DNA of 64,000 bases from Trifolium pratense (Eukaryota; Streptophyta; Magnoliopsida; Fabales; Fabaceae), in NCBI RefSeq assembly GCF_020283565.1, contig NC_060061.1, positions 41,267,362 through 41,331,361 of the forward strand, read 5' to 3'. The notes beneath the pieces are model-generated. The model was not told where the DNA came from. It saw only the letters and a list, made by a program, of their open reading frames with translations, and did not search any database. The translations under genes and the position numbers were made by a program. Shown in pieces: positions 1-12,013 of the stretch. Positions within the stretch are counted from its first letter, which is position 1. Every line of letters starts with the position of its first letter.

Positions 1-790
1 CAAAGAATAAAAAGGAGAGAAAATCAACCATTTGATTAAGAAAAAAGAGAGAAAATATGAGAAAAAATTGGAGAGGATCCAAATCCAAATTAATCATACA
101 ACTTATGAGTTATCACGAGTAGGGATTCTCTCATGTGACATTTTATATCCAGTGAAATCTCATCCACACATTTCTCTCAACACAAAAATTTTAATTATTA
201 AATTACATGATCAAAGGCATGTATTGCACCGGATTTTCTCATGTACCGGAGACAATCCATTTCCGAGTTATCACATACTCTAAAGTTTGGACTTCGGAGA
301 GTTCTCATGACATATTGACATCCTTTATTTTACATATAATTTGTCAACATCCAATCCAATGTTGGATAATCAAAATTAAATTCAACTAGTGATGAATAAT
401 CTAAAATAAATTCAACTGAGATTTTATTCCAATTTAATGTGATGGAAGCTTAGAATGAACCTTTCCCATGTACGATGAAGGAATTTGGAAGCATTTGAAG
501 TTGGGTTTGGGTATGGTATATGGATGATTCAGTGTCACGGTCGGAAGAGGTTGCACGCTGTTTTCTGCTAAAAATAAAGGCGGTTGCCTTGTCCATTTGT
601 TGATCCATGAAACCAACCTTTGCCCTTTTTTAGGTCACAAGCATGACTCATTGACTCCTTTCAATTTGAAATGAACAACGTTGTACCTACAAAGATTAAA
701 GAGCAAGTTTGTGTATTATTTATTATGTAAAGACATTTTTGAACCGTACTTAATTTTTTATTTTATTAAGATAAGATGTCTAATCACTAG
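1..790. other. Non-coding AT-rich stretch
   Basis: I see no supported gene here. The short open frames at 32-283, 207-389 and 434-616 have no recognisable domain, no splice context and no biased composition. The stretch ends at the 9-base target duplication of the MITE that starts at 791. Confidence 0.5.
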
Positions 791-1019
791 GCGCCTGGAT
801 TAGTTACAGTTGTCACCTATGACTGCATATAGTCACTAGTTAGTGAGATCAAAGTTGTCTGATTAAAATTTGATGGTTTTTGATTTAAGGTAAAAAGTTA
901 TATTTTAAAATAGTATTAAAATTGAGTTAAAATTTGAACTATTTGATGTTGATCGGACGTGTCAAATTAGACGATTGCAACTTGATTTCATATGAGATGA
1001 CGGGATTGAATCCGTTTCC
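791..1019. mobile_element. Mutator-type MITE (229 bp)
   Basis: The element begins GCGCCTGGATT and ends GGATTGAATCCGTTTCC, so its termini are imperfect inverted repeats (CTGGATT against ACGGATT). It is flanked by AATCACTAG (782-790) and AATAACTAG (1020-1028), a 9-bp target duplication with one mismatch, as expected of Mutator-like elements. The same termini occur in the element at 22688-22827 and, less clearly, at about 14816-15035. It has no coding capacity. Confidence 0.6.
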
Positions 1020-1028
1020 AATAACTAG

Positions 1029-2238
1029 ACTCATACATTTTTTTTAGTCAAAAGGCATCAAACTAGACTATACAATTTAAATATGAAGAAATAAAAATGG
1101 CCAAGTTTAAATTCAGATGTTGTAATTTAATGATTAAAGGCACACCGACTTAAACTTTATAGACTTAAATCAATTTTGATCTCCTTATTTCTAATTTTTT
1201 GAAGTTTTGATCCCCTATTTTAATAATCAATATTTTGATCCCCCATTTCAATTTTTCTCGAGTTTTGGTCTCCCACTAAATTTTAGAGTCAATTTTAATG
1301 ATGTGTCAATGTTATTATTGATGTGACACTACACCGGCTAAAATATGATCTCCGTCATTAAATTTTCATTCTATTTCAATATCAGGGGAACCAAAGCCGC
1401 TTTTAAGTCAACTTTTATATGATTGAAGTAGAGAGAATATTTTTTTTTTTGTCAAAACAAAGTACAAGACTAATGTACACAGATTATGTATTTATCATCA
1501 TTAATTCTAGCCGTCCTAATCAGAGAAGATTGGATCTCATTATCTCTCATCTTTTTTCTTATTAATTAATTCTAAATGGTATGTTACTTGTCACCACTCA
1601 GATCAGCCAATATATACCAACATACAATGTATAACAATTTTTACTTATCTTTCATGCCATATATAACTTTTCCTTGTAATTTCTATGTATTCCTTTTCCT
1701 TCATTGGGCAGTATAATTAGAAAGAACACACCCTTTCTTCAGCATCAATTTAACTAGCTATAGTCCTGTCCTCAACTATATCTTCCATACAAGTTAATTT
1801 AGTCCACGTGGCACCTAATATAAATCAAGTATATAATCTTGACAAATAAAATTTGGTTGTTAATGAGGACCAACAACATCCATTATGTAAATTTGGGAAA
1901 CATAGACTACTACTTGCTGTTGAAGCGTTATGTTTGTGGCAGGCTTATAGGTGAAGAAAACATGGCTAGCTCTTAGATATAATATACTCCTATCAAATGA
2001 TGCATAACTGGATCTCTTCAACCGAGTTGAAATTAGATATATATAAAAGTTAGACTTAACATTTTTGATCGATCGAATAAGTGTATATGCTTCCAAAAAA
2101 TGTTTTTAGAGAATGAATTGGCCAATCATGTCATATGTATGATGCATGAGTGATGTAATTAAACAGTCAAGTTTAATTAGCACACAATAAATTATTCCTT
2201 TCAATTGAATTTTTTTATTTATTTCTTTTGAGGAGAAC
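1029..2238. other. Non-coding, dispersed repeat fragments
   Basis: No gene is seen. The part at 1150-1400 repeats phrases like 'ttttgatcccc' and 'ttggtctccc', typical of a dispersed low-copy repeat that recurs in related form near 30560-30700 and 41840-42060. The rest is AT-rich without structure I can name. The minus-strand open frame at 1860-2096 has no recognisable features. Confidence 0.4.
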
Positions 2239-2368
2239 GGTTAGAAGTCCCACATTGGCTAGCGATATGATAAAGATAGCCTTTATAAGTGTAGTGCAAA
2301 CCTCAACTCTCAAGCTAACTTTTATGGTTGAGTATAGGTCTCACAAATTCTAATATGGTATCAAAGCC
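2239..2368 (+). mobile_element. TRIM-like LTR with tRNA-iMet PBS (fragment)
   Basis: The sequence from 2239 has the 'ttagaagtcccacattggc' start seen in small plant LTR elements. It ends in 'attctaa' directly before TGGTATCAAAGCC at 2356-2368, one base off the canonical initiator-Met primer binding site TGGTATCAGAGCC. It reads as one LTR of about 110 bp followed by its PBS. The partner LTR is not obvious, so it is a fragment merged with the nest to its right. Confidence 0.5.
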
Positions 2369-2931
2369 TATCCTAGATCCATTTGTTGTGAATTTCGTTT
2401 GTTCATATGCCATCTCACTTGCTTATAAACGGTGGGTGACCCGATAGCGGAAACCTGATAACAGGTGGTCCAACGGACTGGGGAGAAGCTCTGATACCAT
2501 CTTAGAATTGAGTTTTGTAAAGTGAGGATTGCCTCTAGTATATAAACACTTAGTCAGACCATTTCGCAATCGATATGAGACTTTTTAACACACCCTCTTG
2601 CGCTAAGCGCCATGGGCTTGAGGCGCAGATATGAAAGGTGGAGGGCTCGATCAAAAACCTGATTACAGGCGGCCCGACGAAGTGACCCAGCAAATCGTGG
2701 ATAGGCTCTGATACCATTTTAGAAATGGGTATTGAGCCTAACTCATCCTTACAAAGCTTGTAAGGATGAGTTAGGCTCAAATACTCAATTCTAATATAGT
2801 GGGCCTATGCATTATCCACGCTTCAAGACCTAGTGAGCTCTTGCGTGGGGGGGCGTGTTAGAAATAATATAAAACCATTGATGTAGCTCTATCATGACAG
2901 TTTATGCTTTTGGGATAATCGGTTATTTGAC
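2369..2931. mobile_element. Nested, rearranged TRIM fragments
   Basis: Two minus-strand PBS motifs (CTCTGATACCAT at about 2489-2500 and 2706-2717) follow two similar stretches containing 'aacctgat(a/t)acagg', so the internal part is present twice. At 2840-2855 a G-run that looks like a polypurine tract precedes 'tgttagaaataatataaaac', and the unit ends 'gataatcggttatttgaca' near 2931. That last piece is a diverged + strand copy of the 77-bp LTR of the intact TRIM at 15496-15798. The region is a pile of several small elements, none complete. Confidence 0.5.
2722..2790. repeat. Near-perfect palindrome inside the TRIM nest
   Basis: GAGCCTAACTCATCCTTAC (from 2734) is followed after a short AAAGCTT-like centre by its exact complement ending at 2778. 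The symmetry continues outward with small mismatches to about 2722 and 2790. It probably marks a head-to-head junction of LTR ends. Confidence 0.7.
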
Positions 2932-3395
2932 AATACAATTCATATTTTGATAATTTGATACAGTATTATATCTCAACCGTTTATTTATAATCGGAGATTT
3001 TAAATTCATTACTGTAACTGCATTATATCCAATCCCCTAGACCAACCTTGATCAATAACTATAAGATATATTTACTAAAAGCTTATATGATATTCATGAT
3101 ATAGTGACAGATTGCACGGGTAGCACGTGCCTTTATGAGGGATGCAATGCAAGGACAGTGCCTTCATAGATATTGCATATATAAAGACAAGAGACAGAGT
3201 AGTTGGTGACTTCCTCAAATATATGACACGAACCAATTCAATACTATGAAACGGTGAATTAATGCAACCGCCGCAATAAGTTGGTCTTAATTATATAAGA
3301 TTTTGTCCTTACACACCATATATCATACGTATACCATTTCCTCCACTTTTTGTCATCAATCATATTATGAAGTGATTCTCAAATTTCATATCAAA

Positions 3396-6300
3396 ATGAA
3401 AGTAGCATGGAGATTCATTACGTTCATAGTAATTATTGGGGTGATGGTGTCTCTCCAATTGAATTCATGTCATGGTAAGAGGGTTTCCTTAATATTTTTT
3501 TTCATTGAGCTTATGATATTGTTCCAAAGATTATGAGATTAATAATTTAAGGCGTGTATATTGTGGTTGAATTGTGATGTGAAGGGTTGGTACTTGAAAA
3601 GATGAGGGAGAGGATGGTGAGATATCCATTGGAGGTTTTATTGAAGTGGAATGGTAAAGAAGGAGTCATTGATACATGCTTTTGGTTTGGAGTGGAATGC
3701 AATGTTGTGAACTTGTAAGCAATACCATCTTCTTCTTTTTTCTTTTGATGTTAATTATAGTTTTGTGGTTGGTATTGGCTTGGGACATGTGAGTGTGGTA
3801 CTCCTTGAGGTCTCAGGTTCGATTCTCTCTGATGTCAATTTGAGTGGATTAATTTAGTTTCTTAAAAAAAAAATTATAGTTTTGCGGTAGATATTTGCTT
3901 TTCTCTTTGATAAAAGGTTGTTTCAAGAGATTTGCCTTGGTTTTTTGTTTTGTTTTGGTGTTGAAATGTCACTATAAACACCATTTCTCATTGGCCATTT
4001 GAAATATTAGATTCTAGTTGATCTTCATCAACCACTTGAACCAAATTTCACTTGGTTAACAATGACCAAAATTTAAAATGAATACTCAAAATGAATTTTT
4101 TATTTATTTTTTTAATCATATTAATTGTTTAAAATTATATCTGAAACTATTTGACCGACAAAAATGACCATGATCGAGAGTTTCAAATTTTAAAGAATAT
4201 TATTTAATTGATTTTTTATTAATTCAAAAGACTAAATTACTTACATTTCTATGATTTGATCAAAGAATAATAAGGAAGTTCAAACAACGAATGAAGTACA
4301 AAATAGAAAGTTGGATAATTTAAAGGAAAAAAACTAGTTAAACTTAAAATTGTTCAAATATTAGCTGGTTTATAGCGCACCTCTATCTTGTTGTCTTTTG
4401 AGATTTGCATATATCACCTGTTTTTACTTAAAAATATCATACTTTTATCGATTTATCGTACACTTTATACTAAGATTCGATTCGAGATTTGAATCATCGC
4501 GCGTGTTTATGACAGGCACATTGGCCAACAAGGGGATATACCATATAGCAGGAAACTTATACAAACAGAAAATTCTGCTAACTCACACAAAACCAAGAAG
4601 GTTGATGACAAAGAGACTTCTTCACCATCATCATCACCATTTTCTAAACATATTTCACCATCACAAAGTGTCTCAAATTCACCATCTCCATCAATTTTCC
4701 TTCAATCATCAATAGCATCACCGGAACTTTCCCCTTCGCCATCAATCTCTCCCTCGCCTTCACCTGTAATAGCGCCGACAACTTCAGACTTACCACTTAC
4801 ATCAAATCCACCTACAATTGTGTCCACACAAGAACATTCTAATTGGATTTCAGCAACTTCTCCTACTTCATCTTCAAACCAAAGGAATTCAAACAGTTCA
4901 AACCAAAAGCAACATTCTGTTATTATATGGTCAACAGTTGGAGGGTTCTCCTTCCTGGTTTTGGTGTCATTCGCTGTTTTTGTTTGCTTCAGAAGTAGTA
5001 AGGTTGCTACCGTAAAACCTTGGGCTACAGGGTTGAGTGGCCAGCTTCGAAAAGCATTTGTAACAGGTAATTTCTGATGCCTGAATTCTCTTTAAGTTTA
5101 TTTTATATCTTGTTATATGATCAGTGCTTAATTAAGTTGTTTATCCAAATAAAGCCGTATCTTCCTCCTTTACGCGTTTATTTGAAATACTTATACTCAT
5201 CAACATTAAATGATTCAGGTATTCCAAGTCTTAAACGAGCCGAACTAGTAGTAGCTTGTGAAGATTTCAGCAACATTATTGGTTCTTTACAAGACGAGAC
5301 TATCTATAAGGGAACTCTTTCAAGTGGAGTTGAGATAGCTGTAGTATCCTCTTCCATGACTTCATCTCAAGACTGGTCAAAAACTATGCAAGCTCAGTTC
5401 CGAAAGAAGGTATGAAGGCAACAAATGTAGCATATGCAACACGCTTTTCGTGATCTGGTTTTAATTGTTTCTCTTGTTTTTTACTTTTTGTTTTCCAGAT
5501 TGAGATGTTATCAAGGGTAAACCATAAGAACTTTGTGAATCTTATTGGTTATTGTGAAGAGAATAAGCCATTCACAAGGATGATGGTTTTTGAGTATGCT
5601 CCAAATGGAACGCTGTTTGAGCATCTACATAGTGAGTCCCCTTTTGTTCAAAATTTACTTGCAGGGAAATGGCTGTAGTATCATTGCAGCTTAACATTGA
5701 AATGCAGCTGTTATTTGATATTATATAACAAAGTTATTGTCTATAAGAACTTATTAACATACCTTCGATAAGCAATTTCTTGTGTCAAAAATGTGTGTGC
5801 ATGAAAAATTATAATTAGCCCTCACTTCTTGTATCATAAACACTTGTGAGACTATTTGACAGAACTTACAGAAACAACTTATGACATGTTCATAAGCTTT
5901 TTTCAGCTTATTTCCATACGCTCTCTAAATGAGGCTTATGAAAACTACTTATACCTTATAAGAAAACCGTTGACTTCCTTTGATCTTTTGTTATAGAAAT
6001 AGCTTATAAACCAGTTCTTCTATGATAAATGCTTAATTAAGCTATTTATATCCAAACATGGCCGAGTTTTGTGTTGACACAATTCATGTATGATGTATGT
6101 TTTGCAGTTAGAGAAGCCGAACAACTAGACTGGAGGACGAGAATGAGGATAGCTATGGGAATAGCATACTGTCTAGACCACATGCATCATCTAACACCAC
6201 CTATTGCACAAAGAAACCTTCTGTCTTCCTCTATATACCTCACCGAAGATTATGCTGCTAAAATATCAGACCTTAGTTTCTGCACCGACAAAGTCAATAC

Positions 6301-6691
6301 AAAGAAGGTTTCCGAAAAAACCTCAGCAGAAGAAATAAACGATAATGTGTATAGCTTTGGCGTAATATTGTTTGAATTGTTAACAGGAAAAATTCCCTAT
6401 GCAGTGGAAAATGGTTTTCATACAGATTGGGCTGCAGAATATATAAAAGGACAACCATTGAGAGAGTTGGTCGATACAACCATATTGAACTCTTTGAAAG
6501 ATCATGAAATTGAGAAATGGTCAGAAGTGATTAATAATTGTGTAGATCTTGATCAAGAAAAAAGGCCATCAATGAAAGAGATTACATCTAAGTTGAAGGA
6601 GATTACTGACATGGAACCTGATGGAGTAACTCCAAAATCATCACCTCTTTGGTGGGCTGAAGTTGAAATTATGTCCACAGATTTATGTTGA
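3396..6691 (+). CDS. MRH1/MDIS2-like receptor pseudokinase lacking LRRs
   Basis: Six exons chain in frame: 3396-3474, 3585-3714, 4516-5066, 5219-5409, 5499-5631, 6108-6691, giving 555 aa. Exon 1 encodes a signal peptide (MKVAWRFITFIVIIGVMVSL). Exon 2 is the LRR N-terminal cap (LLKWNGKEGVIDTCFWFGVE). Exon 3 gives a Ser/Pro-rich stalk, a membrane segment (VIIWSTVGGFSFLVLVSFAV) and the juxtamembrane KPWATGLSGQL typical of MRH1-type kinases. Exons 4-6 give the kinase-like domain and the family's C-terminal SPLWWAEVEI. Catalytic residues are missing: the VAIK lysine region reads IAVVSS, HRD is replaced by AQRN and DFG by DLS, so it is a pseudokinase, as is usual in this family. MRH1 relatives act in root-hair growth and pollen-tube perception. 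What is odd is that the LRR exons expected between exons 2 and 3 are absent, and the 3715-4515 intron holds only a SINE and AT-rich DNA. It may be a functional truncated form or an early pseudogene. The 4516 acceptor is inferred from phase. Confidence 0.82.
3765..3875 (+). mobile_element. SINE-like insertion in MRH1-like intron 2
   Basis: A Pol III-type B box (GGTTCGATTCTC) near 3825 follows an A-box-like 'ttggcttgggac', and the unit ends in an A-run at about 3862-3871. This is the usual layout of a tRNA-derived SINE. It lies where the LRR exons would be expected. Confidence 0.4.
5850..6058. mobile_element. Intronic MITE (family shared by three genes)
   Basis: The stretch carries the family phrases 'cataagctttttcagctta', 'cttttgttatagaaatagc' and 'tatccaaaca'. 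The same phrases occur in the EOL2-like intron (8182-8450) and the PPR intron (25595-25795). A short piece of the same element also lies at about 5118-5155 in the previous intron. Its ends resemble TGTTTGGATA in inverted orientation. Confidence 0.6.
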
Positions 6692-7922
6692 GACATTAGT
6701 TCATGGATTTGATTCGTTTACGGTATCGGTGTAAATAACTTTTGCACTGTCAATCAATCATAACTGTTAGATCATTTAAATCGTTTGACTTTAATCATGA
6801 CTACTTTTAAAGTCATATATTTGATTGGTTGTGATTAAAGTCATATAACAAGGGAAAATAATGCGAGCAAAACTCCGAATTTGGAGTTTGATGCCATGTT
6901 GTTCTTTGTTTTTTTCTTCTTTCTTATTTTGTAATAATTATTTTTAGATTCTTGTTATGAAGATAACAAACAAAAGTACTGAAGTAGGGTGTGTATAGAA
7001 GAGACAGCTTTTGTCTCAGTAGAATGATTGATTTTTGTAAATATTTGATTAATGGAGAGAGCTATCAATATATTATTCTCTTTTTATGTTTTTCTGCATG
7101 AACTTGGTTTTTCTTTCGTGTGGAAAAAGCAACGCTCACAATAGTATCTGAATATATCAAAATTACAAAAAACATATATAAATGTGTCCTTTATTACTTA
7201 GTTTGGTCTTTAAATGTGTATTTCGTTAATTAGTTTGGTTCTTGAATGTATCTTTTGTTAGTCAATTTTGTTCATAAAATTACTGACAAAAGACACACTT
7301 TAGGGATGTTTTTCTAATTTTGATACAATCAGAAATTACGACTCACATGCATCACGAAGAGGGCTGGGGGCGGCCCAAAAGCTGAGCTAGCCCCCACGGT
7401 ATGGTTCAGGGGTATTGTTGTTAAATGGACCGAAGTATTATCATTATAAATACCGCTGGTAACACTAAAACCCTAATTCATTCAAGTTAATAAACACAGA
7501 ACTGTAGCGACTCTATAGTCAGAGACGTACTCACAATTTGGAGAACTTCGTTATCAAACATCATGTGTTCATTGTTTGCGTTTATTCGTTGTTTCTCTTT
7601 TGTTACTAGTTCTTCCAACAAAATGTTTGTTTACTCAACTTTTAAAACAAACATGTAAATTTCTTGTTCCATGTTCTACTTACAAAGAATAAAATCAAAG
7701 AACATACTATTTGTTCTTTCTTCCATCTTTGGCGAAAAACCAAAACACAAGAAAAATAAATGCTACAATGTAGTAAACCAGAGGTATGAATCTCTTTATA
7801 GTTTATAAACCATGTAATGTAACTGTACAAGAGGATGTGTAAATATATAGTGCAAGACAAATTCTGTGAATATGACTCACAAGAATCCACATCATATCAA
7901 TGTATTTACATTTGTTTTAAGA
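6692..7922. other. Intergenic, convergent 3' flanks
   Basis: This lies between the 3' ends of the MRH1-like (+) and EOL2-like (-) genes. It holds a small hairpin at about 6780-6845 (TGACTTTAATCA against TGATTAAAGTCA) and, at 7370-7520, a GC-richer stretch with TATAAATA and 'aaaccctaattc' that could be a promoter or LTR remnant. I see no gene in it. Confidence 0.4.
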
Positions 7923-10900
7923 TCAAAAGCTTAGTTTTTGTATCCTTTGATATAAATCAAGTGTAGCTGTATGATTTGGATCTAAACAAAGAGCGGCCTT
8001 ACAATCTATACGAGAAGAAGATAAATCACCCATTGACTCGTAAAATGCAGCTCGCAGATGAAGCATTTGAAGGTCAGGCTTGAATTTTAGTGCCTTGGTG
8101 AGTTCTTCCACAGCTTCTGTTTCTTTTTGCTCATCCATCAGCACTAGTCATATATATGAAACTTCGTGTCAGAATAACAGCTATTTGGATCGACTTATTT
8201 GAGTTATTTACTGGCATAAGCAGTTGTAAGGGTTTTAAGGAGAGCGTATTGAAACAACTCATCACATATTCATAAGCTGTTTTCAGCTTATTTCCATAAG
8301 CTCTAAAGGAGAGCTTATGAAAACAACTTATAGCTTATATGAAATTTTTTAACTTATTTTATATTTTTGTTATAGATATAACTTATACATAAGCATTTAT
8401 GTGATAAGCGCTTATGCTATAAGAGCTTAATTAAATTATTTGTCCAAACAAAGACTAAATCAAAGAGCAGATAGGAGAGTGACTAGTAAATGAAGTACCT
8501 GCTGCCCTGTATCTATAAGGGTATGTCCTTAAAGGATCAAGGTGTGTTGCAATATCAAGATCAGCCTTCGCCATCTCACGGTCACAATATTCCGATCGTT
8601 TCTCATACGCTGAGGCATTGCTCTCCGCCTTCTCAATTAGCATTGTCATCTCATCGTATGCAGCTTTCCGTTGGTTTTTCTGATGATAAACGCGCGCTAG
8701 GCCTTGATGAGCTCTAGTGTGCCTAATTGCAAGTGCGTTGTTGTAGCATTCCTTCGCAAGTTCTATTTTACCACAATCAACATAAATACTCCCCATGTTA
8801 TTCAATGCCTGCAAAAAATATTGCACCACACAATCAACAAAACAACACAAAAGATTACATTTACAAATTGCAATAGTGTTAGTTTGAGAAATTACTAACT
8901 TGTCCTTTGCGAAGTCCATCTGAAGGACATTTAAGTGCTTCTTTCAGAAGCTGAATAACATAAGAAGAAGATTCAGGATCAAGATTTGTATCTGCTAACA
9001 CATATGCTTTTAGAAAAAAGGCTTCAAATGATTTTTGAATTGCAATGGATCTATCAGCCCTTGTAACAGCCTCGTCACGGTAGCCAGTATCGTATAGAAT
9101 CCATCCTTCGTAAATTAGCCTTTCCTGCATTGAGCTAGAATGGTTTCTTGCCAGCCGCAAACTGCGCATTGCAGCTTTTTGACAGTTTAACCTGTGCAGC
9201 ATAAGAACTGTTTAGTAAATAAGCAATTGTATTTACTAACATGTGCAATCTGTGAGTTTCTAGTCAAAATCATCGAATCACTGACACAGACACCAGACAC
9301 GATACTAACACAGACACTTGTAATAATTTAAGAAAATGGAAGTGATTGAATTAAGCTTATAGGTCAGTCTAATGTTGGTGTCAGACACAAAACATGCATT
9401 CAATCAGAAGTTTCGATGCTACATAAGTCAAAAGTGAAAACTCAAGTAAATGAGATATTTTTAGAGTAAGTTCTAAAGATTCTTACCTCAAAAGTAGCAG
9501 TGACAGACGAAACTCAAGCAGGCTCTTTCCAGGCTCATTCTCTAGCATTTGATGTATAATAGCCAAAGAACCGACATCATCAACTGAAGACCATTGTTGA
9601 TACAGTTGCATCCAACAATCAGCTTGATTCTTCTTCTGAATTCTACTTTTAAGAATTTGAACCAAGTATTCACCTTTAATCCTTCCATGTAAAGTAATGT
9701 AATTAGCCTCTATAGTTAACAATGCTCTAATATCTCTCATAGCACTATCATAATCCTCTAATGCAATATACAACCAAGCCCTCAACTCTAAACAATCAGG
9801 TGAAAGCTTAAATCCAAGAAACTTATCCAACTCCATAATCCCTTCTCTTATTTGCTTCTCCTCAACTTTTTCCAATGCTCTATATTTATAAGGAAATGAA
9901 AGTGAAGGATCAAGTTGAGTTGCAAAATCTAAATCAAAACCTTTTTCTCTTCCCATATTGTACAATGCTCTTTCTTGATACATCCAACCAACTGGTTTAT
10001 ACTCAAATATCAAAGAACTTATTAACTTATAAGCCGAATATGGTTGACCTTGTTTATGCTTTGTTCTAGCCACACCGGCTATCGAATAAACATGACCAAA
10101 TTCAACTGCTTCATCAAAACAGCGTTGAGCTTCTTTATACTCTCTTCTTTCAAGAAACACACACCCTAATTGATGCAATGCAAGACCCTTCTGCCATCTT
10201 TCAGCAGCACACTCTTTCATTCGCTCGAGTAACATCGTTGTTGTTTTCGATACCATGCTTTGTTCAATAGAAACCTGACTGAGAAAATAGTACAACAAGA
10301 AAGTAGCACACCCTAAATTTGCCAACTTTTGCTTTGATTCAAAACTGCATAAGAAATTTATCACCTTTGAATTATGAAGCGAATTCGGAAGCTCCCGAAG
10401 AAAAATTTGTAAGCAAGAAACTACAAGAAGAGTAGCATTTTCTTCCAAACCATACTCAATTAGTATCAATGCATCTTCAACACTTTCAACAATTGAAGCC
10501 AAATGAAAATCACAAGAACTTTTCATTTCCTCACAACAGAACTTATTGGCAAATGATAGAAGTTCCAAAACAGTATTAGGACAAAAAAGATCCAATCTTT
10601 TTGTTCTGCTATAAAATTCTAATGCTTTCATCCCTTCTGAGCATAATCCATTTCCTGAAAAATCAATTTTCCACATTTTGGATTCTACAAATTCACCACA
10701 AAGCATTGCATTAAATGGTTCTGAAAGTGAAGCAATTCTCCACCTAACACACTTGATTTCTTCATTCCCAACACAAAACAAAACGTCACTTTCCTCATCA
10801 AACAAACACAAACTCTCATCATTGTTACAAGTTTCATGATTATTTCTCTCTTCATTACACTTGCAATGATCATTAATTGAAAAAGGATTAAACCCATTGT

Positions 10901-11438
10901 CCAAATTCTTCTTTGGACATTCAAGAACATTATAACCACCACAATCCATTGAAGAAATACCAACAAGTTCATCACCCCTTCTCTCAAATCTTAACCATGC
11001 AGACAAAACAACCTTTGACATAACATCCTCGGCGTTCTGTCGCGCTGTTCTAAGACATCTTCTGAGTAGTTTTTGGTCTCCAAGACCGCAGAAAACAGAG
11101 AAAAGTTCAACATAAAGTGACACTTTCTCAGATTGTGAGGTGCAAAACTCTATCCTTTGATAGAGTTCTGCTAAAGACTCAACAAGGTTGATTGGTTTAA
11201 GGTAAGGTTCTATGGATGGTTCAATGGTGTCAGTAGAAGGTAACTGAAGAGAAACAAGATTTGGAAACTCTGAGGTTTTGTTATTGTTGATGAATTTTGA
11301 TTTTGACCAAGACAATATGGTTTTGTGTCTGTTAAGGTTATGATGTTTTGTTTTGCTGCCACCATTGTTTTCAGATGAAGAACTTAGAGCATGAACTTGA
11401 ATGCTCTTGAAACGTTCAGAAATCTTCAAAGCTCTCAT
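7923..11438 (-). CDS. EOL2: ETO1-like protein (EOL2-like), BTB/TPR adaptor
   Basis: Four exons on the minus strand (9487-11438, 8900-9191, 8499-8808, 7923-8143) join with consistent phases into 924 aa, close to Arabidopsis EOL2 length. ETO1/EOL proteins bridge type-2 ACC synthases to CUL3 E3 ligases and so limit ethylene production. The BTB region is at about residues 218-315 (CVRWRIASLSEPFNAMLCGE). It follows the family block AWLRFERRGDELVG (147-160) and the Cys-rich SMDCGGYNVLECP. TPR units fill the C-terminal half (for example EYKEAQRCFDEAVEFGHVYS and QLLKEALKCP). The start at 11438 gives the usual MRxLK..ERFKSxQVHAL opening. The introns are small, and the last holds a MITE. The symbol follows family similarity; EOL1 is possible. 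Confidence 0.93.
8182..8450. mobile_element. MITE in the last intron of the EOL2-like gene
   Basis: Several phrases ('cataagctgttttcagctta', 'ttttgttatagatataactta', 'tgtccaaaca') are shared with the MITEs at 5850-6058 and 25595-25795. The element has inverted 'ttgga...tccaaaca' ends and many internal AAGCTTAT-like repeats. It is non-coding and non-autonomous. Confidence 0.6.
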
Positions 11439-11699
11439 TTTTTGATGAATTTAATCACTTTTCTTTCAACCCTTTTTGTTAAAGTGTTGAACTTTGAATG
11501 AAAATTAACTTGGGGTGTGAAGTGTGTTCCTTTGAGAAAAAGGTTTTCATTTTGTAAGCTTATAACAGAAAAAAGAACATTTTTTTTCTCTCTCTAGGAA
11601 CTACAGTGATTTTACGGGAATAATTGATGAATGATATGAACTTTGCATCTTCCTTTTTTGGTAAAAAAAAAAAGAGAAGAAAATTTAGTGTCCGGTTAG

Positions 11700-12013
11700 A
11701 TGTGCGTCAGGTTTGCCAAAATCACCGTGGGAGCCAGAGTAAACGTGTGTTTGGAGATGTAGACAGACACTTAAATTTGGTATTGTAATGTCTCAGAAAT
11801 CGTGGTGGGAGCAAGAGTAGACATGTTTTTGGAGGCGCAGACAAACACTTAAGTTTGGTATTGTAACGTCTCAGAAATTACGGTGAGAGCAAAGGTAGAC
11901 GTGTGTTTGGAGGTGTAGACTGACTGACACTTAAGTTTGGTATTGTAACGTCTCAGAAATTACAGTGGAAGCAAGAATAGACGTGCGTTTGGAGGTGCAG
12001 ACGGACACTTATG
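11700..12013. repeat. Minisatellite, about 78-82 bp unit, 4 copies
   Basis: The phrase 'tattgtaacgtctcagaaat' recurs at about 11781, 11859 and 11941 with the same neighbours (GTGTTTGGAGGTG, AGACACTTAAGTTTGG). Spacing is 78 then 82 bp, the difference being an extra 'tgac'. A diverged first unit begins near 11700 and a last one ends near 12013. The array lies upstream of the EOL2-like gene. Confidence 0.85.

Noticed and set aside
4398..4715. 105-codon frame with a His run
   Set aside because: It is an out-of-frame reading of the Ser/Pro-rich stalk exon of the MRH1-like gene.
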